A stretch of DNA of 64,000 nt, from the NCBI GenBank assembly GCA_008638375.1, contig CM018048.1:50933675-50997674 (forward strand), in the 5' to 3' direction. This stretch comes from Nyssa sinensis. Its lineage: Eukaryota > Streptophyta > Magnoliopsida > Cornales > Nyssaceae. Position 1 is the first letter of the stretch. Every line of letters begins with the position of its first letter. The translations under genes were made by a program, and so were the position numbers. Under the pieces are notes generated by a model that had not been told where the DNA came from, did not search any database, and was given only the letters and a program-made list of their open reading frames with translations. Below are positions 22,055-34,000 of the stretch, in pieces.

Positions 22055-22660
22055 CTATGGCTGCTCATCAATTCCAATGACAATGTCACCATCCAAAGTT
22101 AACTGCTCCTGCTGGGAATGTTCATCTCCTACAATCTCGACCATTTGGAATTGAGCTGCAGCATGCTCTGTTTCTGGCTGTACTTCTTGGTGGGTGGTCC
22201 AGATGATGGCAACAGTGGTGGCCTTAAGCAGATTCCAAATGACATCAACCAAACAACGGAGGCATATTATGATGGGGAAGGCAATCCAGAAGTGTAGTGG
22301 TGGCAAAAATATTGAGGCCAGCAAAGAAGTAGTCACCGAAACAGAGAACTCTGTGTAGCCGAAGCGGACTGGCTCCATAATGGCCGAAACACGGAAGAGC
22401 TCTCTGTAGCCTAAGCGGATAGGATCCATAGTGGCTGAAATATGGAAATTGAGATTGAATTTGATGGACATGAAGAGGAAGATCAGAAAGAAGATGGAAG
22501 GCAATAAATAATGCTCATATCGAGCCCCAAGCTTGAAAATGTAAATATGGGGAAAGAAAAAGAAGAGCAAGTTTAACAATGGAAGGACAGTGTGCCTCCC
22601 ATCCATGGTTGTCGTGTAACGCAAGGCCATCGATAGCTTTCTTCTGGGATTCAAGCTCAA
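22055..22660 (-). CDS. Unrecognised membrane-type ORF
   Basis: 201 residues, no family recognised. Hydrophobic stretches occur at about residues 25-45, 50-70 and 110-140, and the C-terminal 40 residues are polar and acidic. Residues about 75-108 contain a 17-residue repeat (SATMDPIRLGYRELFR, SAIMEPVRFGYTEFS), encoded by a 51-bp DNA duplication that keeps the frame. The start is uncertain: the first ATG lies just downstream of a LINE-tail minisatellite with a poly-T run, and a CAG/GTAAGT donor-like site occurs at about 22710-22715 on the same strand. It could be a truncated gene whose 5' part was replaced, or a chance ORF. Confidence 0.3.
   Translation of the reverse strand: MSLNPRRKLSMALRYTTTMDGRHTVLPLLNLLFFFFPHIYIFKLGARYEHYLLPSIFFLIFLFMSIKFNLNFHISATMDPIRLGYRELFRVSAIMEPVRFGYTEFSVSVTTSLLASIFLPPLHFWIAFPIIICLRCLVDVIWNLLKATTVAIIWTTHQEVQPETEHAAAQFQMVEIVGDEHSQQEQLTLDGDIVIGIDEQP
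22346..22447. repeat. 51-bp in-frame tandem duplication
   Basis: Two imperfect units start at 22346 and 22397 (gaactctgtgtagcc and gagctctctgtagcc). The period is a multiple of three and both units stay open in the minus-strand ORF. Confidence 0.75.
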
Positions 22661-22715
22661 GATTATTGCTATTGTTTGGTTTGCCTATTCGCCTGCTGAC
22701 TGCTATACTTACCTG

Positions 22716-23045
22716 TTTTTTTTTTTTTTTGATAAGTATTGTGTATATAAAGGTGCAAAGGTTGCCCATGGAGAGCAAAAAGGTCAATGAAATGTGAGGA
22801 CGTATCGTCAACAAGGGCAATGAAATATTGTATATATAAAGGTGCAAAGGTGCCCAAGGAGAGTAAAAAGAAATGTGAGGACGTATCGTCAACGAGGGCA
22901 ATGAAATATTGTATATATAAAAGTGCAAAGGTGTCCAAGGAGAGCAAAAAGGTCAATGAGGGCAATGAAACGAGCGTAATGAAATGTGAGGACGTATCGT
23001 CAACAAGGGCAATGAAATGTGAAGATGTATCGTCGTCAAAGGATT
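22716..23045 (-). repeat. Minisatellite derived from a LINE 3' tail
   Basis: Three full units of about 81-89 bp (starts near 22736, 22825, 22906) and a partial fourth share tgtatatataaaggtgcaaagg and gaggacgtatcgtcaac. On the minus strand each unit reads like the LINE tail elsewhere here (ccttgggcacctttgcac, then tatata). The array ends at a poly-T run (poly-A on minus) after the ttatc-like tail end, so a minus-strand LINE insertion probably seeded it. Confidence 0.65.
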
Positions 23046-24050
23046 ACTGCAAGAATGGATTTGGTAGAGTTTGGTTTTTGGTGCCTTCGTATATCTATCT
23101 ATTGGTAACATTTAATTCTGTCAGCCTTGTTGACTTTATTGTCTATTGTCTTTGGTCTCATGTGTTCTTCTATTTTTTTGGGATGAAAACCAATAAATTT
23201 AGTGTTTGAGACTCGAGAAATCTTGTTTTACTTACAAGTGTTATGTTTTGTCTATCCTATTTTTTAGACTTTTAAAATAATTTGTAAGTGCTTTGGAGTC
23301 TTTAAAAAACTTATGTTTTCTATTAGAAATTAACTAAATTTAGGTAGAGCCTTTTTATTTATAAGGTTACTCTTTTTTTTTTTTTGGTCAATTTTTTTAC
23401 AAATTTCTTAATCTTTTAAGATTCTAAACTTAAATCTACCACTTTTTATTTTAATATTTTTCCTAACTATTTATTTTTTTACACATTCTATTTTGTTTTA
23501 CAATTCTAAAATTTAGAAGACAAAATAATTTAAAATTATTCCTTAAATATTTAAGTCTATTTTTTCTATTGTTTCTTGAAATATTCATGTTTTTCATTAA
23601 ATAATAAATACATTTTATTTAATCACGCCTTTTTTCCTAATCGAATAATTTTGTTTTGTACATTTTTTAATTTCTTGGGATTCTAAACCTTGACAAATAC
23701 CTTCAAATTTATAATTTAAATTTCTTATGTGTTATATACACACATTTTAACTTTTACATATTTTTAAAATTTTTCTTTTTTGGCCATTGAAATAAAATGA
23801 AAAATGAGTATGAAAAAGAAAGAGAGACTAACTAATTTAGGTAAAGTCTTTTTATTTATATTGAGTAAGACAAAATTCAAATATAATAAAATAAAAATTA
23901 CTTTTAAATTAAATAGATATAGTAAATAATGATAGAACACAAAAAAAAATAAAATTATACTACCAAATAATGTTATCATGGTCAACATTTATGTTTTATT
24001 TTAATAAAAATAAAAATTAAATGATAATATTAGTTATTCATTTAGACATA
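23046..24050. other. AT-rich intergenic sequence
   Basis: Very AT-rich, with T-runs and scattered short direct repeats. I see no gene or named element. Confidence 0.5.
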
Positions 24051-24059
24051 GTTAGCGTG

Positions 24060-26350
24060 TCATTAGCCTTGAATCTCTGTAGAGATCTAAAAAATCAGGA
24101 TAAATTTTTCATTTTTACCGGTACGACACTATTCATGCACTGTTTGCCGGTAGGACATTATACATGCATCATTTAGGTATAAGTCATGTTTAAAAGCATA
24201 ATTTGAGTATGTCATAGAAGAGAAACATGCTTAGAATGTTAAAATACATTTCCTATAAAAATTTGAGCATAATCGGAGATAGTTTAAAAAATGGACCCGA
24301 AAAGGGCATCCCAGGTGGCTTAGATGGGCCCGGCCGTAACCGCCAACAAGCGAAAATAAGTTTTTTAAAAAAAATTTCATAAAAATAATTTTAAGAACTT
24401 TAGTTAAATCAAAATGTCGAATTGAAGCGTTTCGGGACTGGTTGTAATGTAACGGGATCCTAAACTCATTAAGGGCAAAAGAGTCATTTTGCCCCTTTAC
24501 AATAAATAAGACCCCTTAGTGAAAAAAATTCATATTTTGGTCTGAGATACAGCAGCAAGTCGTGCATGGAGAGAAAAGTGATAGAAACTTAGGATTTTCC
24601 TAGTTTCAAGGCACCAAAACTCATCTCTAAGTTAGGATTTTCACAAGATTTTCTTCTCGGAAGTTGTTTCCCACATCAAGGACTACATTCTCATAGATCA
24701 GTTTAGCTGCACAGCGAACACAACTCCCTAGGATTGAGAAAAACATGATATTTTGCTAAGTTAGGAATAGAGTTAATTTTCTTTACATTTTTATAAGTTG
24801 ATTGAGTGATTCATATGTTTATTTGTTGTTAAGAAGTCAATTAGGATGTAGTTGCTTTGAAAACCTAGAGTTGATTTTTCGTACACTTGTGTGTTCTTTG
24901 AGTTCTTTGAGAATTTATTAAAATGATGAAGATGTAACTTGAATATATGTTTATATCATTGTATTATGACTTATTTTCATGTGGATGAGTTTTGTGTTTT
25001 GGAAGATATGGTTAGTTAATGGATTGATGCTTAGTGTAATTATGTGTTCTTTGAGAATTGGTAAAGTAGTGAACATGTAGCATGAGTATATGTTTTGATT
25101 GATTGTATGTGACATATGTTCATGTGGAAGAAGTTTTGGGGTTTGAAAGTCATAGTTTACTTTATGTATGATGTGTGATTTAAGGTATATGCCATGTATT
25201 TGATAAAATGCCTCATTAAAATTGTATAAAAAAATTAAGACATATTGGCATGTTATGACTCTTTGAAAACATAGTGTGAGTTGAGCACTTTGGTGCTATG
25301 CATTATGAGGGTGTAGATCCTATGGTGAAAAACCCAAAATTGACCATTGCATTGGTGCCTGCTAATCTAACGGGAGCGATCCGTGAAACAGGTGTTGATA
25401 CTCTGACCCAACGGGAGCGATCCGTGAATGAGACATCGGTGTGGCATGGAGTTGCATGTGTGTGTCATGCATATTGCCATTGCATAGCATTGAGGGATTG
25501 GAGGGTTATAGCTTATCAATGTACACTTGCACATGCCACGTCTTAACTTTGTTCCTTGCATTTGCACTATGTCATACCAACAGTTATGCTGACCCTTTAT
25601 GGGATATCATATTACAGATGTGGCTCCCGGTACTTGAGACTCGAGGAAGTCATCGGATCACGGAGGGAGAAAGTAGATTTGGAAGTATATTTGGCCCTTG
25701 GGGCACACTTTGAGTTGTAGAAGGGCATACGCCCTAAGACATATATAATGAACGTGTAAAACCTCATGTAGTATGAAAATTATGGGCAAGGCCCTATATT
25801 TGTAATGAGCATGGGATTGTGATATTTTGAAATTCAAGTACATGTGTATATATGATGTGTTGTACATTTAAATGATGTATGTTTAAATTTTCATGAATTT
25901 GTGGCCACCGAGTGAGGGTGGGATGTATAAACCCTTATATATATATGGATTGCATCGTGAATATTAAGTGAAAAAAGGCTTAGAAAATAAGGGGAACTAT
26001 ATTAAAATTTGTGAAATTAAAATGTTGGTTAGGTATGTAAAACACCCTATACATATAGGTGGATAAGTGCCAAGAATAGGGGTTTACAAACCTTGAGGAA
26101 ATATACTAAAAATGGAAGAAAAGTAGCTTGCAAAACTTGGGAAAAAAATTTACAAAACAGAGAAAATTAGCTGCTGGACAGCGAAATTTAGCAGCAGTAA
26201 ACACACTGTTGCTACAGTGTTTCTGCAGGAAAACAGCCCAGGCCCCCTACCGCGTGCACTTGCCAGCTTGCCCACACCCACGCACGTGCCTGCCTTGTTG
26301 CCTTGTCATGGCACCCAGCCTTGACCCTTGCCCTTGCCCACTTTTTTAAG
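24060..26350 (+). mobile_element. Probable remnant LTR of a large retrotransposon
   Basis: A base composition break from the AT-rich flank, no coding potential, and features typical of plant LTRs: a TATA-like caataaataagacccc (about 24500-24515) followed by leader-like sequence, then blocks such as aacgggagcgatccgtga twice (25369-25386, 25410-25427), cggatcacggaggg, and tggcccttggggc followed by agggcatacgccct. From memory this resembles LTRs of chromovirus (Tekay/Del) elements. I could not fix TG/CA ends or a second LTR, so it may be a solo LTR or a fragment. Confidence 0.35.
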
Positions 26351-26352
26351 CC

Positions 26353-26535
26353 ATGTCTGGACACCCTTTTAGACCAATGTTGGGCACCCTATTAGGCCAT
26401 GTTTGGCCAATCCTCGGGCTATTTTTGGCCACTCTCATGGGCCATGTTTGGCCACTTCCTTAAACAAGTTTTGGTAGACTTTTTAACCTATTCTTGGCCT
26501 AGGTTTTAGGGCATTTGGGCCGTTGTTCCAATGTA
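26353..26535. repeat. Degenerate 23-bp tandem repeat
   Basis: Seven to eight units of 22-23 bp in register: starts at 26353, 26376, 26399, 26421, 26444, 26467, 26490 and a weak one at 26513. The rough consensus is atgtttggccactctcatgggcc. Single-base drift between units is high, so a standard repeat mask may miss it. Confidence 0.7.
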
Positions 26536-26540
26536 CATTT

Positions 26541-28149
26541 AGAAACATTTTGAGACTATTTTGGGGGCCATTTTTGAATATGACTTAGACCTATTTTGAA
26601 TAGTGATTGGGGGAGATATTTAATTGGCATTAGAAAACCATTTTGGTTAAGTCTAATAACAAGTTCTCATTTTACACTTTGGAGAAATATGGGGAAATGA
26701 ACATGAAATCAATTAAATCCATTTAATTACCTTTCTTTCTTTTTTTAGTTCATTTCACTTACTCCTCGGGTTTGTAAAAATTCAGGTTGTGATAATCTCT
26801 GTCTTCAAGCAAAATCTATTTGGGGTTACTACATTCAAAGTAGGAAAATATTGAATCTTGTTGAAACATTGGTAACTGTTTTGGTTGAGAAAATCATCAA
26901 TTGGTTCTGAATCTTTAATTCATAATTTCATTTGTTAGATTTTATGTTGGTTTTTATTTGTCCGTGAAGATTCAATTCATGTTATTTGGGAAGCTGCATT
27001 TCACATTGTATTACTGGATTTTACCAAGGCCAAAATCTAATAATTTGAATCCACGTGTTTATGTGATTTGTCATTACCAAATTGAAGTGTTAATCTAATT
27101 TCTGGAAAAAGTACAAATGAATCTAATTTTTTGTAATGTATCATGCTTCCATTCTAATTGTAATGCTCTTTAAGAATTCTTCACCTTTTTAAGGATTGAG
27201 TTTTATAACGGAGTTTCTCAATTAAAGAAGATTTGGTACTATATTAATTAGCACTTGGTAATGGAATAATATAAATCAGAATCATTTTTTGGTCTTAATA
27301 TTTTCTTATTTTGCCTATCAAAGTACATCCTTGTATAGTCCATATAGCTTCAACAAACTCATCTTTTAAAACCTAATTCAATGAACCCTAAAGCCTAAGT
27401 TCTCCACCTTCCACCTTCCATTCAATTTTCAATCATATTGCTAGAAACTTACAACTTGAAATTAAAAAATAGCTAATGCAAGAACATATCTCCAATATAG
27501 CTTCTACATATTACACATGTTGGAAATAAATAAAAAAAATGGAGAAGTTTCAAAAAAGATAATGTTTAAATAAAAATCATAAAATCACATACTATTTGTG
27601 AGTTCCTTCTCCTTCGTTGTAGTCATCCTCCTAAGTTTTGCAGCTTGTGCAAATATTGAGAATTAAACTCTAAGCCTAAAAATCAAGATATTGATTAGCT
27701 ATGTATTGATTAGGATTATGAGAAAGCCTCCCTCCGTATATAAAATTGATTAGCAATAGCCTTTCTGTTAATGTCGTATCAAATTTTCTAAACAAGATCA
27801 AGACAGAGATGACGCTTGATGTCTCTTCGTAGATCTAAGGGAAGGCATTTAAGAATATGTAATAATTTATGCCTGAGGTTTATTGAAAATAAGAAACCAG
27901 TTTGGTTCTATCGTTAATATTTTTAAAAAAAATTATTTATAATATTAATTATTAGAGATATAAAATAATTATATATGTACTTATATATATATATATATAT
28001 ATCTCATTTATGATATGTTTTGGTAATTATATTTGCTAATTTCACATGATTCAAATCAAAAGTAATGTAAATGAGAACTTTTTTTTTTTTTTCACTTGTA
28101 TCACACTTTTAGCCATACTACTTCTTGGCATTATTACCACTACCAATTC
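26541..28149. other. Intergenic sequence, no gene seen
   Basis: Moderately AT-rich. A TA microsatellite lies at about 27978-28002. No reading frame or named element is supported. Confidence 0.5.
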
Positions 28150-28360
28150 CAAAATAATTCAAGGCTAGGAACTCTCCCCTAACTTTCATAATATTCTTTC
28201 ATAGCCTAACTCCATGAGAAGAGATCACATACCTTTTAACACATCCAGTCCATCCACTAGCATATTTACCTTCTACCACCCTTTGCCAAAGGACTTCTCT
28301 TTCAATAGCAAATATCCAAAGTCATATATCTCCAATAGAGCTCGATTAAATTTATTGTGA
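28150..28360 (-). mobile_element. LINE fragment (post-reverse-transcriptase region)
   Basis: The minus strand reads FNRALL, then VVEGKYASGWTGCVKRY and VISSHGVRL (stop) KNIMKVRGE, the conserved stretch between reverse transcriptase and the zf-RVT region in plant LINEs. Frames are broken and there are stops. Confidence 0.65.
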
Positions 28361-29599
28361 GTTTACTACTCACAACAGTTAAAAAAAATGACCATTTGTT
28401 TACAAAAATTGGTTAATTCACGTGTTATAAATATCTAATTCTATTTTTAAGTTTTTTACAACCAATCAATAGTGACCATCTCTATAATCTTTCTTTTGAC
28501 CTCTTATGTCTCAAGCTCATATTTTTCACAGTTGCTTGTATTTTTTTTTTCTTCTTGGCTTATTGTTTGATTCCAAAAGTCAAAAGTGAAAGATTGTAAC
28601 AACTTTTTTTTTTTTTCAATTCCTCTTCCATCATACTTGATATATACATATACAATTTTTTTTTTAAAAAAAAAAATTTCCTCTTCAGTTATGCTTGTTA
28701 TACATTTAGGAGTTAAAATCAACAATCTTTAAAGGTAATAATATCTTTGGTTTAGGATTTTGGTTTAGGCAATCATATCTTTAAATTTATACCGGGCAAT
28801 TTAATCACGAAAGAACAATTATGAAATTGATATTTTGATAATTTTTTACTTAAAAATTCTTGAAAGATCAATTAATAGCTTGATTTTTCTAAATATTGAC
28901 TATTTTTATGTGACACCTAGATTAGTTAACTTACTTGATTAGGTGTTCTTAGTATTTATATTAATGTTGCAACTAATATGTGAATTTAAGTTGTAGAACT
29001 GTTGGAATCTCTTACCTGATAGTGTTATTGATTATAAACACCCTTGCGTTTCTTGTCTTCTTTATTTTTTATTTTTTCACTTTTTTCCCTAGATTATTCA
29101 TAAATTTTCCTTGGATTCTGCATGATCTATTTGGGTTTGAAACTCACTTTCTGAAATAATTTTTGAATTATTTTGTTTTACATTCATTTTACTCTTATTT
29201 GTAATTATAGGAGTCATATATCAACAGACGTGTGTTAATTAGTTGTGAGAAAATGTAACATACTAAAATTTGAATATTAAAGAATAACATGTATTGTCTT
29301 GTTTACCTTAATTTCCTGTTTTATAATTCTAAAAACAAGACAAAAGAAGATATTAACACAAACAAAGCACAAAGAAAGCAATACAATAATCCCCTCACCA
29401 ATATATGAACAGAGCACACCAAACCCATTAAATGAACCCTAATATGACAAATAACCTAATGTATAAAAAAAAAAGTACTTTCTGAATCTATCCCATTAGG
29501 GGCATTAAAGTAGGTATGCATGAACTGGAATAAAATATTAATGCCAATCGGGTCAAAAGTAGAATTGCCTGATCACAAAAGTTGATAAAATATTAATGC
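28361..29599. other. AT-rich intergenic sequence
   Basis: T-runs and short AT microsatellites. No gene or named element recognised. Confidence 0.5.
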
Positions 29600-30034
29600 T
29601 CAGAGCAGTAGAATTTCTAGTTTTTTTAAAATTCTATTTTACAAACGGAATTTGGTGGGCTTCGTAATATGTTTTAAAATTGGTGTTTTCTCACAAAATT
29701 AATTAACGTATATTCTTAGTATATATACATTGATATAGAGACTGATTAAGTCCATTTCTTTGTAGGAGTTAAAGCTTCCATGCACAAACTAGGAACTTTC
29801 CTGTCAAAGGGGCGGAGGGAGGGGAGGGGGCATGGCCCCTCAACCATTTTGTAAAATTTTTTATTGTATGTATATTTTCTACTTTTTAAGTATAACAATT
29901 AATTACATAGGTGGTCCTTCAAGAGTTGATTATTAATCCAACCACCTTTTTATCAATATAAATTTATAAATTAAAACACCTTGTCCCCATCAAATCTTCC
30001 ACTCTTCAAACTTTTCAAATATTAGGGCTGTAGT

Positions 30035-30190
30035 GTACTTTTTTTTATCAACAAAGAAGACTTTTATTGATGGAAAGAGTACAAGAGTACATAAGAACAT
30101 TAATAAAAGAGAGAAGGGGAGAGAGCAGGAATAAAATACAGCAGGCAAGAAGTGGAAATCCACTGCTCTAAACCCGAGCAAGGAAAACAC
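30035..30190 (-). mobile_element. LINE 3' end fragment
   Basis: Minus-strand reading ends in a poly-A (plus ttttttt at about 30040) preceded by ccatcaataaaagtc, the form of a LINE 3' tail. Short and without clear protein similarity. Confidence 0.35.
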
Positions 30191-30400
30191 CAAGACTAAC
30201 CACCAAGCTGAAATCCACTGCTTTAAAGGTGTGCAAAGCTAGCAGCTCTCATTTTAATATTTTATTTATTTCCATGGCAGCCCTTTAAAAAATTTAAACT
30301 CTTGTGATAAAAAAATTATAATAGTAAAAGTTTCGATTCTGCGACTCCCTTCTTTCTAAGTTAACTTAAATACATGATTGATGATATAACAGAATAACAA

Positions 30401-30730
30401 AAAATTAGGTTTTGAAATTGAAATCATCCCATTTTCTTCCGCTTCCTCTACTGTTTGAAGAAGAAATTATAGTTTAAAATTAAAATCATCCTATTTTCTA
30501 CTGCTTCCTCCGCCGTTTGAAAAAAAAATTAGGATTTAAAATTGAAATCATCCCATTTCTTACAGCTTCCTTTACTGTTTGAAGAAGCATTAAATTGGCT
30601 CCCAACTTCAATCCCCCTCTACTGTTTGAAAAAAAAATTAGGATTTAAAATTGAAATCATCCCATTTCTTGCAGCTTCCTTTACTGTTTGAAGAAGCATT
30701 AAATCGGCTCCCAACTTCAATCCCCCTTGT
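30401..30730. repeat. Nested tandem repeat, about 70 and 125 bp periods
   Basis: The block aattaggatttaaaattgaa / atcatcccatttctt / gcttcctttactgtttgaag occurs four times. The last two belong to a longer nearly exact unit that also holds ggctcccaacttcaatcccc. Confidence 0.8.
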
Positions 30731-30966
30731 AAACAATCCTGCTCCGCCCTCGTCCTGCCATCCCAGTGTAAAGCCCAAAATGGGAAAAAATATGAAGAAT
30801 ATTTATTCAATCCACAGTGGTCAGTTCCCTCCACTGCAATAAACTCTGGTTGAAAAAATGTACATTTATGAATATCTCACCTCTTCTCTGGTAGGGTTAG
30901 TAAAATATGAACTGGACACAAGCTGTCTAGGATAGGCAATTCATAAATGGGTGAAATCCATTGTGT

Positions 30967-30967
<1 letters not shown>

Positions 30968-31002
<35 letters not shown>

Positions 31003-31003
31003 T
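30968..31003. repeat. (AC)n(AT)n microsatellite
   Basis: A compound dinucleotide tract inside copy C. It is absent from the matching places in copies A and B. Confidence 0.85.
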
Positions 31004-34000
31004 AATATAATTGACCCATTTGTCCTGGGTTTTTGTACTTTGTACCAGATAAATAGAAAATATAATTGTGATATGAATCCAGTTCAGCCTTGGTTTTTAT
31101 ATTCAAACATAAGCCATTACAATGTTTTGCCGTGCTAGTTGGCTGATAGTTGATGACAAAAGCTTCCCAGGACTCGGTGCCGGCTGTAGCACAAGACGAG
31201 TAATGCAGCGATTGCTTTAAGCCTTACCTATAATAAAGATTTTAAATTTTGTGTATATTTATAGTACAATTTTATTAAAAATAAAAGTATAAGATGCACA
31301 AAACTCTAAACCTTATAAAAGAAAAAAAAGACTCCATATTCTATAAATATTGAAGTTAAAGAAAAAGTAGACCAAATTTATCTAATTTTTATAATATATT
31401 GACTATCATCATATACTAATATAGAGTATGCTAATGGATATATGAAAAGTAGAGTTTTTTTTTTTAATAACTAGAGTTATGATTTAATTGAAATAGAAAT
31501 TCCTTAATAGATAAGGAAATAAAAATATAGGTAAAAAAAAAACGTGTGCAAAGAAACTTATTACAATACAACACAATTTAAAAAATATATATTAAAAAGT
31601 GTGAACAAAAAAAGGAAAAAAAAAAAAGAAAAATAGTAGGCAGATGTAGATAAAGTTTGAAAAATAAAAAATTTCATAAATAAAAGAAATTTTATAATTT
31701 TAAAACTAGTGCTCAATTTGTTTGCATAAAAACAAATTAATTTATGTGTTATTTATTTTGCCTTAAGCCTCTAATTTTCATGAGCCGGACAGCCTGAACT
31801 GGACTTGGGGTTTGATTTGTGAGATTAACAGATCAATAGAATATTAATCGGTGCGGAACGCGTAGTCATTGATGTAGTAATATTCCAAATAGATTTGATG
31901 CGTTAAGGACTTCAAGTCATTATATGGCAGGGCCAAGAAGCTTGGAGTTTTTTTACTTTGCCCATGTATTTTTTTAAATTAACTTTTACACTTATTTTTA
32001 AAATTTATGTCGTTCTTAAAAACATATTTGAAAGAAATATCTGCAAGGGTGTTTACCAAGTTTTACTTTACTGTGCATGGTTTTTAATTTTTCTCATTGA
32101 CTTTAGTTTAGGTCGATTTGGGGAGTTTTTATATTTTGAAATCTTGGTTATTAGAAAATAAATTTTAAAAAATTGATTAGCGTATAATCAATTACTTATT
32201 TGGGTGTTTGATAAAAATTGTATAAAAATAATTTTAGATGTGAATTTTCTTTTCCACCCTTCATATATATGGTATATATTTGTATTGTGTAAGTGATGGA
32301 CTCGGATGTAAGATTTGTTAAAGCCAATAAACTCTTCAGAAAAAACAAGTTGTTTTAACATTTTCAAAAGTTTGTTTTGCAAACAAAATTTGGTGGGTAC
32401 TGTTTGGCAGACGGAATTGTGTAACATGTTGAAAGAAGTGTTAGGTGGTATACATCTAGAATTGCTTCCATTTTCAGAGCATGTGAAAAATGGGAATTGT
32501 AGCTTTTAGGAGAGAGTGAACAGAACATGAATTTGTCCTAGGAGCCCATAAGAGATTCAATTGAGGTTACAGTTTTTTGTCTTTCACAGGTAACTTTAGT
32601 TTAATGTAATCTTAGCATAATAATTGTTTAAGTTCTCTTCCTACCCTTCTTAAAAAATAGTTACAGGTCTCTTATATATATAGTAATATCAGCCGCCATA
32701 ATTGGGTGCTTTCTCAGAAACTTAATTAACGTATATTCTTAGTACATATACATTGATATAGAGATTGAATAAGTCCATTTCTTTGTAGGAGTTAAAGCTT
32801 CCATGCAAAAACTAGGAACTTTCCTGACATCCCTTTGTACAGTGGTCATGAGTTCCCTCTCCGCCGCAAGTCTGTTTGAAAAAAGTTTACATTTATTAGA
32901 TACCTCATCTCTTTTCCCATTTAGAGAGGGGAGAAGAAAAAAGGGTTGGAAAAGAGTCACCATCCCAGGTAGGTTTAGCAAAACATAACTTGGAGTTGGA
33001 CATAAGCTGTCTCTGTCTGCCTAAGCAATTCGTAAATGCGTGCACTCCAATCTGTACATATGCTTTTAACATGTTCGTGATTTTTATATGTATTGATATA
33101 ATTTACCCATTTGTCCTGGGTTTGTAGTTTTTACCAGATAAATTGGAAATGTAGTATAAAAATCCAGGTCAGGTTTTGTATGGCATTGTCTCGACAAGGT
33201 TTCCAATAGGAATATCATTGTCAGTGTTGAAAGTGGGGAATACAGATTTGAAAAAGTCATCATTTCTATTATATTTTGCTAAATTCTTAAGTAAACGATT
33301 TTCCGTTCAGGCAGGTTGTTAATTTTCTTGGACAAAATCCCCTGCATAAGCCAGAGTACTACAATGTTTTGCCATGCAAGTTCACAGTTGATGACAAAAA
33401 CTTCCCATCAAATTGAATCTTATTGATATAACGGAGAGCGCGTAGTTGTAATTGACTTAGTAATATTCCCAATGTATTTGTTGCGTAAGGAATTCATTTT
33501 GTCACTATGAATTGAAAGGGTCTAGAAGCTTGGTTTATTTGGACAGTTGAAGTGAAATTAACCTGTTTTTATTAGTAAACTAATCTTGAGATGTGTTACC
33601 GTCAAGTGAAGTTTGAAATTTTGTTACACAAATGCGAAATATATACAAATTACGTCTCAAAATTTTGAACTAGGCGACTAATGCTAGCAATTCTCAAATA
33701 ATTTATGTATGAAATGAGAGATTTATTATGTTGACACAAGCTCTGACTTTGGTTGTAACCTACAATGATCGGGAGTAATTGACATTAAACATTTAAAAAA
33801 ATGAAAAATTATACTAATCTTTTTTTATGTTTGTGACAATTATACTGATCACTTTTAAGATTTTTAAAATTACACTGACTCTCCATACTTTACAAAATAG
33901 TATAGATACCTTCCTCCAGTTAATTTTTTTCTTCAAAATGACAAAACTACACATTTCATATTTTTTTTCAACTTTTTAAATCTTAACCAATTTTTTTTTT

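Larger units (their letters stand above)
29807..30814. mobile_element. Insertion in copy C with GGGCGGAG...CTCCGCCC ends
   Basis: Starts with ggggcggaggg and ends near gctccgccctcg, an inverted match, and fills the gap between the two copy C blocks. Inside are a minus-strand LINE 3' end (about 30035-30190, poly-T and ttttattgatgg) and the tandem repeat at 30401-30730. No coding capacity seen. Class uncertain. Confidence 0.45.
29600..31180. repeat. Segmental duplication, copy C (partial, rearranged)
   Basis: Two blocks match copies A and B in the same order: 29627-29805 (matching about 930-970 joined to 2632-2755 of copy A) and about 30815-31180 (matching about 2770-3395). The middle, about 29807-30814, is an insertion. 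This copy is visibly more diverged than A and B are from each other. It also lacks the region of the 2042-2524 gene, but with a different breakpoint from copy B. Confidence 0.75.

Noticed and set aside
25298..25713. Short ORFs in the LTR-like region
   Set aside because: Overlapping frames on both strands, no family, and surrounding sequence looks like a non-coding LTR.
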